This document shows positions 45,268-54,014 of a stretch of DNA of 64,000 bases, in pieces. The stretch lies in NCBI GenBank assembly GCA_964393825.1, contig CAYMUY010000023.1, forward strand, positions 6,351 to 70,350, in the 5' to 3' direction. Source of the stretch: PFJX01 sp964393825. Its GTDB lineage: Bacteria; Pseudomonadota; Gammaproteobacteria; Burkholderiales; Thiobacillaceae. The notes below the pieces were generated by a model that was given only the letters and a program-made list of their open reading frames with translations, was not told the DNA's origin and searched no databases. How positions within the stretch are numbered: position 1 is the first letter of the stretch; every line of letters begins with the position of its first letter. Both the position numbers and the translations under genes were made by a program.

Positions 45268-48200
45268 GCCCCCTCTTCCTCATCGTGGTGGCGCTGGCCG
45301 CCGCCTTCCTGCTCGGGCTGCTGAACCCGGAACGGCGCACCATCGCCTACACGGTCACCCTTGCGGCACTCGTCGGCATGACCCTGATCTCCGCCGACTG
45401 GCTCCGGACATTCGCCCTGCAAGGCATCGACCCGGTGGATGTCTACACTGCCGGCGCCGAACCGCCCTACGCCATCAACCTGCGCATGGGGCTGGCAGAA
45501 GCTGCGCTGACCCTGCTGGTGAACCTCACCGGCCTGCTCTCGGCGATTTACCTGAAGGATGCCCTGCTCGGTCAGGGCCGCCGCGCCATGGCCGTGCTGC
45601 TGGTGGCCGTGATGGCCCTGGTCGGCATCATCCTCACCCGCGACCTGTTCAACCTGTTCGTGTTTTTCGAACTCGTGGTCATCTCCAGCGCCGGGCTGAT
45701 CCTGCTTTCCAACAACGAGCACGCCCTCTCGGCGGGCTTGAAATACCTGGTCGTCTCGCAATTCATCTCGGTCTTCCTGCTGATCGGCATTCTCTTCGCC
45801 TACCACGCCACCGGTACCCTCAACATCGACGGCATGGCGGCCGCCTCGCTCGGCCTGCGCACGGGCGGCGCCATTGCCTTCTTCCTGATGTTCATGGCCC
45901 TCGTCGCCGAGTTGAAACCCTTTCCGGCCAACGGCTGGGCGCTGGACATCTATGAATCGGCGCATCCCGCCTTCTCCGCCCTCTTCTCCGCCGCCACCGG
46001 GGCCGCGGCCCTGTACGCCGTGGACAAGCTGTTGCTGATCGGCGGCGGCGAATGGCTGCCCATGGCCACCGGCATCGGCATCGTCACCTTCATCGCCGCC
46101 AACCTGTTCGCCCTGCCGCAGACCCATGACCGCCGCCTGTTGGGCTATTCCTCCATCGCCCAGACCGGACTGGTGCTGGTGGTCCTGGGCCAGCGCGACC
46201 TCCTCGGCGAGGCCACCCCTTTCATCGCCTTCGGCCTGTTGATCTCCCATGCCGTGGCCAAGGCCGGGCTGTTCTGGCTCTCGGGACTACTGGAAGGCCG
46301 GCAACTGGCGGACTGGGCCGCCCTGCGCCGGCGGCCGCTGCTGGTATTCGCCTTCGTCACCTTCACCGCCATGCTCACCGGCCTGCCCCCCTTCCCCGGC
46401 TTCTACGCCAAGTGGGAACTGGTGCATCACCTGGCCGGCGCGGGCCACTACGCGGTGCTCGGTTTGATCCTGATCGGCGCCCTGGTCGAGGCCGGCTACC
46501 TGTTCCGCTGGTTCGGCACCCTCATGAAACGGGAAGCGCCCATCGAGACCGTCCCCTGCACGGCGCACAAGGTCGGCCCCGTGCTCGTCGCCGTCGCCGC
46601 GGGCTGGGTGCTGGGTGTGGTCTGGGGCGCTCTCGCCAACGGCCTGTTCGGCCGCGCCAACCTGCTCCTGGTCCTGCCGCTGCTGTTCGCGTTGAGCTTC
46701 CTGCTACTGGACTGGCTGCCCGCCTGGATCAAGAACAGCCTGGCCATCGCCGGCATGGTGGCCTTCTTCCTGCTCACCTGGGGCGAATACGACCCGCTGC
46801 GGCTGATCTTCGCCCTCATCTTCCTGATCGGCGGTGCCCTCACCCTGCTCGCCAGTTATTCCGCCCACGGCCGGCGCATCGGCTTCTACCCGGCGGCGAT
46901 GCTGATGTACGCCGGCATGGTGATGCTGATCCGCGCCACCACCTCGTTCGACTTCTTCGCCGCCTGGGAACTGCTCACCGTCGGTTCCTACTTCCTGATC
47001 CTGCGCGGCCGGCATTCCGAACCCCATGCCCTGTCCTACATCCTGTTCTCGCTCGGCGGCGCCTTCCTGATCCTGGCGGGGTTCGCCGTCGCTGCGGCGG
47101 GCGCGCCCCGGTTCGATCTCGCGTCCCTGGCCCAGGTCGCCGCGCCGGCCGCGCCCTGGGTGTTCCTGCTGCTCGCCATCGGTTTCATGACCAAGACCGC
47201 CGCCATCGGCCTGCACATCTGGCTCCCCGGCGCCCATGCCGAGGCGGAGACCGACGTCTCGCCGATGGTCTCCGGCATCCTGTTGAAGGCGGGCCTGTTC
47301 GGCCTGTTCGTGCTGTTCATGAGCATGGGCCGGCAACAGCTCTACGGCGTCGAACTCACCCATGTCCTGCTCTGGATCGCCGCCCTGACCGCGCTGATCG
47401 GCAACCTGCTGGCGGTATTCCAGGAAGACGCCAAGCGCCTCCTGGCCTACTCCTCCATCGGCCAGATGGGCTACGCCCTGTTCGGCCTGGCGCTGATGAA
47501 CCACCTGGGCTGGCTGATGGCGCTGGTGTTCGTCATCAACCACTACATCTATAAATCCATGCTGTTCCTGGCCATCGGTGGCGTCGCCAAGCGCACCGGC
47601 ACCCGCGAGATGTACAGGATGGGCGGCCTGATCCGGCTGATGCCGCTGTCCTTCATCGCCGTGCTGATCGGCATCATCGCCGTTTCGGGCGTGCCGCCGT
47701 TGTCCGGCTTCGGCGGTCGCTGGGTGTTCTACAACGCCATCATGGACGCCGAGCAGCGCCTGCCCATCGTCATCCTGTTCATGGCCGGCCCCGTCGCCTT
47801 CCTCTACCTGTTCCGGCTGATCCACACCATTTTCCTCGGCCAGTTGAAGGATGAACTGCGGCGGGTGAAGGAAGCGCCGTTCTGGATCGTCCTGCCGCAG
47901 ATGATCTATGTCGCCCTGCTGCTCGGCTTCGCCGTCGTCCCCGGCCTGGCGCTGCGCCGGGTCGATGACTACATCGCCTCGTTCTTCCCCAATGGCGGCC
48001 TGCACTGGACCGGCGGCGTCATCACCAGCGCCTACGGCTACTGGAACCCGGTCGCCATCATGGTCATCGTCGGCGTGATCTTCACCACCGTGTTCGCCCT
48101 GCTGCTGTTCGTCAATCGCCGCGCCCAGAGGGTGAAGCAGTTCAATATCGTGTTTTCCGCCGAACGCCCGTTCCGCCCGGAAACCACCCACTTCGCCTGG

Positions 48201-48395
48201 AATTTCTATGCGCCCTACCGCAAGGCGATGGGCTTCCTGACCCAACCCTTCGTCACCCGCTTCTGGGACACCCTGGCCGACCTGCTGCACACGGCGGGCG
48301 ATCTCGGGCGGCGGCTCTACAACGGCAATGGCCAGACCTACGGCTTCCATTTCCTGGCCTTCGTCGTCATCGTCTTTTTCCTGGCGGGCTTCTAA
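45261..48395 (+). CDS. mrpD: Fused double MrpD/NuoL-M-N-like ion pump (H'-H fusion)
   Basis: 1044 aa comprising two complete proton-antiporter (Proton_antipo_M) domains in tandem, roughly 1-480 and 500-960, followed by a C-terminal tail. Each half keeps the charged residues of a working pump: E137 ('FVFFELVV') and K219 ('ELKPFPANGW') in the first, E570 ('FAAWELLTVG') and K645/K676 ('FMTKTAAIGLHIWLPGAHAEAE', 'GILLKAGLF') in the second. Archaeal Mbs/Mbx have two separate genes (H and H'), and two pumps there imply higher ion yield. I see no internal stop or start that would divide it. Confidence 0.88.
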   Translation: MVSPLFLIVVALAAAFLLGLLNPERRTIAYTVTLAALVGMTLISADWLRTFALQGIDPVDVYTAGAEPPYAINLRMGLAEAALTLLVNLTGLLSAIYLKDALLGQGRRAMAVLLVAVMALVGIILTRDLFNLFVFFELVVISSAGLILLSNNEHALSAGLKYLVVSQFISVFLLIGILFAYHATGTLNIDGMAAASLGLRTGGAIAFFLMFMALVAELKPFPANGWALDIYESAHPAFSALFSAATGAAALYAVDKLLLIGGGEWLPMATGIGIVTFIAANLFALPQTHDRRLLGYSSIAQTGLVLVVLGQRDLLGEATPFIAFGLLISHAVAKAGLFWLSGLLEGRQLADWAALRRRPLLVFAFVTFTAMLTGLPPFPGFYAKWELVHHLAGAGHYAVLGLILIGALVEAGYLFRWFGTLMKREAPIETVPCTAHKVGPVLVAVAAGWVLGVVWGALANGLFGRANLLLVLPLLFALSFLLLDWLPAWIKNSLAIAGMVAFFLLTWGEYDPLRLIFALIFLIGGALTLLASYSAHGRRIGFYPAAMLMYAGMVMLIRATTSFDFFAAWELLTVGSYFLILRGRHSEPHALSYILFSLGGAFLILAGFAVAAAGAPRFDLASLAQVAAPAAPWVFLLLAIGFMTKTAAIGLHIWLPGAHAEAETDVSPMVSGILLKAGLFGLFVLFMSMGRQQLYGVELTHVLLWIAALTALIGNLLAVFQEDAKRLLAYSSIGQMGYALFGLALMNHLGWLMALVFVINHYIYKSMLFLAIGGVAKRTGTREMYRMGGLIRLMPLSFIAVLIGIIAVSGVPPLSGFGGRWVFYNAIMDAEQRLPIVILFMAGPVAFLYLFRLIHTIFLGQLKDELRRVKEAPFWIVLPQMIYVALLLGFAVVPGLALRRVDDYIASFFPNGGLHWTGGVITSAYGYWNPVAIMVIVGVIFTTVFALLLFVNRRAQRVKQFNIVFSAERPFRPETTHFAWNFYAPYRKAMGFLTQPFVTRFWDTLADLLHTAGDLGRRLYNGNGQTYGFHFLAFVVIVFFLAGF

Positions 48396-48397
48396 CC

Positions 48398-49303
48398 ATG
48401 CAATTCGAGTGGATCAAGATCCCCTACGCGCTGCTCACGCTGTTCATCGTCATCAACTTCGGCATGCTGCTGGGTGCCTTCATCCAGAAGATCGGCGCCC
48501 GGGTGGGCCGCCGCCACGGCATCCCCATCTGGCAGAACTATGCCGACCTGATCAAGAACTTCGGTCTGCGCACCTCCATCACCCACGGCGTGATGTTCTA
48601 CCTGGGCCCGGTGTTCCGGCTCACCGGCGGTATCGGCCTGTTGCTGTTCGTGCCGACGATTTATGGCTCGGAGATGTTCTCCAACCTGTCGTTCGCCGGC
48701 GATCTGATCCTGGCCCTGTACTTCGTGTTCTTCGGCACCCTGGGCATGGCGCTCGGTGCCGGCGAGAGCGGCCACCCGCACGCGGCCATCGGCATCAGCC
48801 GGGGCCTGTCGCAGGTGAGCATGGCCGAACTGCCCTTCGCCCTGGCCGTGTTCGCGGTGGCCTTGCAGTACCAGACCCTTTCCGTCACCGATATCGTCGC
48901 GGCGCAGCAGGGCGGCGTGTTGAGCTGGACGCTGTTCACCAACCCGGTGGCGGTGGCGGCGGCGATGCTCGGCTTCCTCGGCTCGATGATGCGCCCGCCC
49001 TTCGACGTGGTGATCGCGCCGCAGGAAATCCCCATCGGCCCGCCGACCGAGTACCACTCGTCCTACCTGGCCCTGATGCAGACCAACCGCGCGATCTTCC
49101 CCATCGCCAAGATTGTCATCTACATGAATCTGTTCTTCGGTGGCGCCGCGAGTTGGCCGGTGTTCTTCCTCAAGGTGTTCCTGATCTACATGGTCTCGGT
49201 GTTCGTCGGCGTGGTCTTCCCGCGCTTCCGCGTCGAGCAGTCGATCCGCTGGTTCCTGGTCTGGGCGGTACCGCTGGGCGTCCTTTCCATCGTGTTGGTG
49301 TGA
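48398..49303 (+). CDS. NuoH/MbhM-like membrane subunit
   Basis: 301 aa with about eight helices. The linking loops 'RRHGIPIWQNYADLIKNFGLRT' and 'PFDVVIAPQEIPIGPPTEY' match the HycD/NuoH family that connects the redox arm to the membrane pumps. Here it sits between the pump genes and the NuoB-like gene, the position of MbxM in archaeal mbx operons; in mbh operons the M gene comes later. Confidence 0.88.
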   Translation: MQFEWIKIPYALLTLFIVINFGMLLGAFIQKIGARVGRRHGIPIWQNYADLIKNFGLRTSITHGVMFYLGPVFRLTGGIGLLLFVPTIYGSEMFSNLSFAGDLILALYFVFFGTLGMALGAGESGHPHAAIGISRGLSQVSMAELPFALAVFAVALQYQTLSVTDIVAAQQGGVLSWTLFTNPVAVAAAMLGFLGSMMRPPFDVVIAPQEIPIGPPTEYHSSYLALMQTNRAIFPIAKIVIYMNLFFGGAASWPVFFLKVFLIYMVSVFVGVVFPRFRVEQSIRWFLVWAVPLGVLSIVLV

Positions 49304-49320
49304 GTGTTGGCAAAATCAAT

Positions 49321-49962
49321 ATGAAACCTGAACTTTTGAAACGCATGGTCAAGGGCCCCGACGGCGTCGAGTTCGAGGTCGAGCCGATGCGCGACTACTA
49401 CTGCGACGCCCCGCCCACGGTGCAGCACGGCGCTTACATCAAGATCGTCGAGGATTTCTTCAACTGGGCGCGCGCCGAATCGCTGTGGATTCTCGGCTTC
49501 GGCACCGGCTGCGGCGCCATCGAGATGCGGCCGCTGATGACGCCGCGTTTCGACGCCTACCGCTACGGCATCCAGTGGCGGCCCACGCCGCGCCAGGCCA
49601 ACCTGCTGGTGATCTCCGGCTATTTGTCCACCAAGACCCTGAAGCGCGCCATCCGCGCCTACGAGCAGATGCAGAGCCCGAAATACGTGGTGGGCCTGGG
49701 TTCCTGCACCATCAACGGCGGCATGTACTGGGATTCCTACAACACCATCAAGTGCCTGGACCAGTACATGCCGGTGGACCTCTACATCACCGGCTGCATG
49801 CCCCGCCCCGAAGCCCTGCTGGCCGGCTTCGAGGACCTGAAGAAACTGATCCGGGCCGGCCGCGCCGAGGGCGCCAACCAGTACGCCGAACGCTTCGATT
49901 GGTACAAGGCCAATCAGAAGCAGGTGATCCACGACTGGGACATGCCGGACTACAACTGGTGA
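49321..49962 (+). CDS. NuoB/MbhJ-like small subunit with an incomplete cysteine set
   Basis: 213 aa from ATG 49321. 'GFGTGCGAIEM' (C64) stands where NuoB has adjacent cysteines (CC.xE); C129 ('GLGSCTINGG') and C159 ('YITGCMPRPEAL') match the other N2 ligands. Thus only three of the four canonical Cys ligands are visible. Archaeal Mbs is reported to use a site-differentiated 4Fe-4S cluster for sulfane sulfur reduction, which this pattern resembles. The stop overlaps the next ATG by one base. Confidence 0.87.
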   Translation: MKPELLKRMVKGPDGVEFEVEPMRDYYCDAPPTVQHGAYIKIVEDFFNWARAESLWILGFGTGCGAIEMRPLMTPRFDAYRYGIQWRPTPRQANLLVISGYLSTKTLKRAIRAYEQMQSPKYVVGLGSCTINGGMYWDSYNTIKCLDQYMPVDLYITGCMPRPEALLAGFEDLKKLIRAGRAEGANQYAERFDWYKANQKQVIHDWDMPDYNW

Positions 49963-50501
49963 TGACGAACATGCGCGCACTTTACGACCGGCTGAAGGCC
50001 CTCTACCCCCTCGGCGAACTGACCGAGAAGAGGCCCAGTCTGGCCTTCGTCGCCCTGCCGGCGGCATACCTGCGCCCGGCCTTGCTGCACCTGCGCGACC
50101 TGGAGGGCTATTCCCATCTGGTGCTGCTGACGGCAGTGGACTGGCTGGAGGAGGGGCACTTCCAGCTCACCTACCTGCTCAACAACCGCACCCTGAATCG
50201 CGACCTCGGCCTGCGCGTCTTGCTGCCGCGGGAAGGCGCCACCATGGCCAGCATCCACGACCTCTGGCCCACCGCCGCGACCTATCAGCGCGAACTGCGC
50301 GAGATGTTCGGCATCGACTTCCCCGACAGCCCCGGCGTGTACGAGGAATTCATCCTCGAAGGCTGGAACGACATCCCGCCCTACCGGCGCGACTTCGACA
50401 CCCTGAAATACGCCAACGACAGCTACGCCCAGCGCGCCGGGCGGGAAACCCGTGACCCGGAGACGCACATGAAAGAACAACTCTATCCGGGCAAATCCTG
50501 A
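49962..50501 (+). CDS. NuoC/MbhK-like 30-kDa subunit
   Basis: 179 aa. 'HLVLLTAVDWLEEGHFQLTYLL', 'ASIHDLWPTAATYQRELREMFGIDF' is the complex I 30-kDa signature (ERExxDxFGI variant). It continues past the usual end with a charged tail 'RETRDPETHMKEQLYPGKS'. It bridges the NuoB- and NuoD-like subunits. Confidence 0.88.
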   Translation: MTNMRALYDRLKALYPLGELTEKRPSLAFVALPAAYLRPALLHLRDLEGYSHLVLLTAVDWLEEGHFQLTYLLNNRTLNRDLGLRVLLPREGATMASIHDLWPTAATYQRELREMFGIDFPDSPGVYEEFILEGWNDIPPYRRDFDTLKYANDSYAQRAGRETRDPETHMKEQLYPGKS

Positions 50502-50502
50502 C

Positions 50503-51678
50503 ATGGCGTATACCCACGACCGTTCCCAATACCCGGCCAGAAAGGCCGACGGCAGCCTGGCCATCGACCTGACCTCGGGCAAGTTCCTGAAGCTCTGGCA
50601 AGGCCCCAACCACCCCGGCATCACCGGCAACATGTCGGTGGAACTTACTGTCTGCGGCGATGAGGTGGTGGAAGGCAAGGTTCACGTCGGCTACCTACAT
50701 CGCGGCTTCGAGAAACTGATGGAGCGGCGCACCTTCATCCAGTGCTTCCCCATCGTCTGCCGCATCTGCGTGCCGGAGCCGGATTTCAACGAATACTGCT
50801 ACGCGGCGGCCGTGGAAGAACTGGCCGGTATCGAAGTCCCGGAAAAGGCCAACTGGATCCGCGCCCTGATCCTGGAGATGGGCCGCATCAACAGCTACCT
50901 GATGTACCTGGGCGGCCAGGCCGGGGCACTGGGCCAGGGCGTCATCGGCCAGTGGACCACCTATGCCCGCGACCTGATGCTGGACCGCTTCGAGGAAATG
51001 ACCGGCGCCCGCATCTACCACATGTTCATCATGCCCGGCGGCGTCCGCGACACCCTCCCGGAGGGCTTCGAAGCGCGCATGGAAGAAACGCTGCGCGAGA
51101 TCGAGCGCACGTGCAAGGACGTGTGGGACGTGATGTTCTGCAACACCGTATTCAAGAAGCGTACCGTCGGCATGGGTGTCATCGACCCCGCCTGGCTGGA
51201 TGCCTATGGCGTCACCGGCCCCAACGCCCGCGCCGCCGGGGTGGCCAAGGACGTGCGCCGGGACGCGCCCTATCTGGTCTATCCCGAGCTCGATTTCGAA
51301 CCGGTGGTCGGCCATGACGCCGACATCTACACCCGCGCCGACGTGCGCCGCCGCGACCTGCTGATGTCCGTCGACCTGATCCGCCAGATCCTGGCCCGGA
51401 TGCCCAAGGACGGCCCGATCATGGCGCCCATGCCGAGCATGTTGCACTGGAAGATTCCGCCCGGCGAAACCTATGTGCGCGGCGAGTGCTCGCGCGGCGA
51501 ATACGGCTACTACCTGGTCACCGACGGCTCCGGCTATCCGCGCCGGGTCAACGTGCGCGGCCCCTCCTACACCCATGCCATGGCCCTGCTGGAACGGATG
51601 ATCGTCAACGTCAACATTTCCGACGTGGCCTCGCTGATGGTGTCGCTGCATACGTACCCGCCAGAGATAGAGAGGTAA
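50503..51678 (+). CDS. NuoD/MbhL-like large subunit without C-terminal nickel ligands
   Basis: 391 aa. 'GYLHRGFEKLMERRTFIQCFPIVCRIC' contains an N-terminal CxxC (C86, C89) where [NiFe]-hydrogenases have RxCGxC, followed by 'AAVEELAGIEVPEKANWIRAL' typical of this fold. The last 62 residues contain no cysteine ('MIVNVNISDVASLMVSLH'), so a NiFe site cannot be built. An N-terminal-only CxxC has been described for archaeal MbxL. This rules against hydrogenase and also differs from quinone-type NuoD, which lacks that CxxC. Confidence 0.88.
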   Translation: MAYTHDRSQYPARKADGSLAIDLTSGKFLKLWQGPNHPGITGNMSVELTVCGDEVVEGKVHVGYLHRGFEKLMERRTFIQCFPIVCRICVPEPDFNEYCYAAAVEELAGIEVPEKANWIRALILEMGRINSYLMYLGGQAGALGQGVIGQWTTYARDLMLDRFEEMTGARIYHMFIMPGGVRDTLPEGFEARMEETLREIERTCKDVWDVMFCNTVFKKRTVGMGVIDPAWLDAYGVTGPNARAAGVAKDVRRDAPYLVYPELDFEPVVGHDADIYTRADVRRRDLLMSVDLIRQILARMPKDGPIMAPMPSMLHWKIPPGETYVRGECSRGEYGYYLVTDGSGYPRRVNVRGPSYTHAMALLERMIVNVNISDVASLMVSLHTYPPEIER

Positions 51679-51684
51679 AGATCG

Positions 51685-53484
51685 ATGAGCGTCAAAGACC
51701 TCCTCTCCCCCTTCAGCGCCTGGAAGCACCTGTTCCGCGACCCGGTCAGCATCGAAGACCCGCTGAATCGCCAGGCTGCGCCGCGCTATCGCGGCTTCCA
51801 CCAGAACGACATGGAAAAGTGCATCGGTTGCGGCACCTGCGAAACCATCTGCCAGAACGGCGCCATCGACATGTTGCCGGTTCCCGGCATCGAAACCAGG
51901 CAGGGCGATTCCGGCCTGCGTCCCCGCATCGACTATGGCCGCTGCTGCTGGTGCGCCCTGTGCGTCGATGTCTGCATGACCCAATCCCTCACCATGTCCA
52001 ACGCCTATACGTGGGTGGAGAGTGATCCCGACGCCTTCCGCTTCACCCCGGGCGTGGACAAGAAAGCCTGGGACCAGGCTGAACTGGGTTACCACCGCCC
52101 GGATGGCCATCGTCTGACCGGTCAGCACCGCGTCGCCATGGGCGAGATGGAACCGGAAGACCGCATCGACAACTTCAAGGAGATCGTTGCCGGCTACACG
52201 GTGGAACAGGCCATTCTGGAAGCGGATCGCTGTGTCGCCTGCGGCCTGTGTGTGGCCACCTGTCCCACCCACATGGCCATCCCGCAGTACATCGCCGCCG
52301 TGCGCGACGGCGACTACGAGCGTGGCCTGAAGCTGCTCTACGAGACCAACCCCTTCTCCCAGGTCTGCGGCCGCGTCTGCACCCACAAGTGCGAGGACGC
52401 CTGCGCCGCGCGCCACGAGGGCGACCCGATTGCAATTCGTTGGCTCAAGCGCCACATCACCGATCAGGTGCCGTTCGAGCGCTACCGCGACATCGTCGGC
52501 GAACCGCTGCCCGCCACCGGCAAGCGCGTCGCCATCATCGGGGCGGGGCCCGCCGGACTCACCGCCGCATACGACCTGGCGCGCCTGGGCCACGCGGTCA
52601 CGGTGTTCGAGGCCAAGGCGGCGGCCGGCGGCATGACCCGTTACGGCATCCCCGAATACCGCCTGCCTTACGAGGCGCTGGACCGCGACGTGGCGCTGAT
52701 CGTCTCCATGGGGGTCGAGATCCACTACAACTGCTGCATCGGCACCGAGCGTTCCATGGACGAACTGCGCCGGGAATACGACGCGGTGCTCCTGGCCATC
52801 GGTCTGCAACAGGGCCGGCAGACCCGCATCCCCCACTCCGAGCACGAGAAGGTCTTCCGCGCCATCGACCTGTTGCACAAGATCACGGCCAATGAGCCGT
52901 TCGAGTTGCCGCATTGCGCCGTGGTGATCGGCGGCGGCAACGTCGCCATGGACATCGCCCGCTCCCTGGCCCGCCTGCAGAAGCAGCAATACGGCCAGGT
53001 GGATGTGGTGGTCACCGCACTGGAAGAGCAACAGCATTTCATGGCCGATCCGGACGAGATCAAGGAAGCCCTGGAAGAAGGCATCGTCATCCGCGACAAA
53101 TGCGGCCCGCAAGGCTGCGAGATCGACGCGAACGGCAAGCTGGTCGGTCTGAAGACCTGGAAGGTGCTGTCCATCTTCGACCAGAACCGTCGCTTTGCCC
53201 CGGTCTATGACCCAGCGGGCGAAACCATCCACGCCTGCGACACGGTGATCGAGGCCATCGGCCAGTACGCCGATACCTCGCTGCTCGGCGATGCGCTGAC
53301 GGAAATGCTGGAGTGGGACCGCGGTCGCATCAAGATCGACGCCGATGGCGGCACCTCCGAGCCCTGGCTCTGGTCGGCGGGCGACTGCGTCGCCGGCCCC
53401 GACGTCGTGCATGCCGTGGCCGATGGCCACCGCGTCGCCGCCAGCATCCACGCCATGCTGGTCCAACAGGAGAAGACAATATGA
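51685..53484 (+). CDS. Fusion of NuoI-like ferredoxin and GltD/NfnB-type FAD-NAD(P)H oxidoreductase
   Basis: 599 aa. Residues 1-110 are a two-cluster ferredoxin: CX2CX2CX3C at C46-C56 and C87-C97. Then a GltD/NfnB-like part: Fe-S ligands C183-C193 and C228-C240, an FAD-binding GAGPAG (286-291), the NAD(P) loop 'IGGGNVAMD' near 416-423, and 'WSAGDCVAGPDVVHAVADG' binding FAD at the end. NuoI/MbxN is normally separate. The fusion would wire pyridine nucleotide directly into the Fe-S chain of the complex. No glutamate synthase large subunit is near. ATGA overlap with the next gene. Confidence 0.88.
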   Translation: MSVKDLLSPFSAWKHLFRDPVSIEDPLNRQAAPRYRGFHQNDMEKCIGCGTCETICQNGAIDMLPVPGIETRQGDSGLRPRIDYGRCCWCALCVDVCMTQSLTMSNAYTWVESDPDAFRFTPGVDKKAWDQAELGYHRPDGHRLTGQHRVAMGEMEPEDRIDNFKEIVAGYTVEQAILEADRCVACGLCVATCPTHMAIPQYIAAVRDGDYERGLKLLYETNPFSQVCGRVCTHKCEDACAARHEGDPIAIRWLKRHITDQVPFERYRDIVGEPLPATGKRVAIIGAGPAGLTAAYDLARLGHAVTVFEAKAAAGGMTRYGIPEYRLPYEALDRDVALIVSMGVEIHYNCCIGTERSMDELRREYDAVLLAIGLQQGRQTRIPHSEHEKVFRAIDLLHKITANEPFELPHCAVVIGGGNVAMDIARSLARLQKQQYGQVDVVVTALEEQQHFMADPDEIKEALEEGIVIRDKCGPQGCEIDANGKLVGLKTWKVLSIFDQNRRFAPVYDPAGETIHACDTVIEAIGQYADTSLLGDALTEMLEWDRGRIKIDADGGTSEPWLWSAGDCVAGPDVVHAVADGHRVAASIHAMLVQQEKTI

Positions 53485-53981
53485 GCGAAGGCAGCCACGG
53501 CATCGATCGTCTGCGCGGCAAGACCACCCTGCGTGAAATCCTCGAAGTCGCCACCAGCTTCGAGGCCGGCGCCCGCGATTTCTACACCGCCCTGATCCCC
53601 AAGGTCAGCAAACGCATCCGCTACCTGGTCGAGGAACTGGCCGCCGAGGAGCAGTCGCATTACGACCTGTTCGGCGCCCTCGCCCAACGCCCGGACATCG
53701 CCGAACAGGTCCGGCAGGAGATCCAGCGCACCGCCAGCGACAGCAAGTTCTCCGACTGCCTGCACCTGCCCGACCTGGGCGAGAACCCCGACGACCAGGC
53801 CGTCCTGCAATACGCCATGGGCCGGGAGCACGCCGCCATGATGCACTACGGCGAACTGGCCGAGACCGCCCCGCCCGGCCCCATCCGCGAGTTGTTCCAG
53901 TATCTGGCCAGCGAGGAAACCCGGCACAAGCTGGAACGGGAAAAGATCTATTACGAAACCGTCCACAGCGGCGGCGTCTAG
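53481..53981 (+). CDS. Ferritin-like/rubrerythrin-type diiron protein
   Basis: 166 aa four-helix protein. Diiron-type ligands appear in order: 'SFEAGARDFY' (E), 'EEQSHYDLF' (ExxH), 'GREHAAMMHYGEL' (E..H) and 'EETRHKLEREKIYY' (ExxH). There is no C-terminal rubredoxin domain. Rubrerythrin relatives reduce peroxide or protect Fe-S enzymes from oxygen; translational coupling to the Mbx-like locus suggests protection of this complex (inference). Confidence 0.8.
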   Translation: MSEGSHGIDRLRGKTTLREILEVATSFEAGARDFYTALIPKVSKRIRYLVEELAAEEQSHYDLFGALAQRPDIAEQVRQEIQRTASDSKFSDCLHLPDLGENPDDQAVLQYAMGREHAAMMHYGELAETAPPGPIRELFQYLASEETRHKLEREKIYYETVHSGGV

Positions 53982-54014
53982 CGATTCCTCGTCACCTTCC
54001 CGGGAGAGAACCTC

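Noticed and set aside
46704..48350. Minus-strand open frame of 548 codons opposite the pump gene.
   Set aside because: Gly/Glu/Gln-rich antisense of membrane-protein codons; no recognisable fold.
42827..48395. Reading the antiporter genes as a plain Mrp Na+/H+ antiporter.
   Set aside because: MrpA is missing, MbhD is separate, MrpD is doubled, and NuoH/B/C/D/I-like genes follow in the same overlapping run.
50695..53466. Minus-strand open frame of 923 codons spanning the NuoD-like and fusion genes.
   Set aside because: Antisense shadow; it crosses two confirmed genes and shows no motif.
48398..53484. Ordinary NADH:quinone oxidoreductase (complex I) or group 4 [NiFe]-hydrogenase.
   Set aside because: NuoE, NuoF and NuoG are absent, the NuoB-like protein lacks the Cys-Cys pair, and the large subunit lacks the C-terminal nickel ligands.
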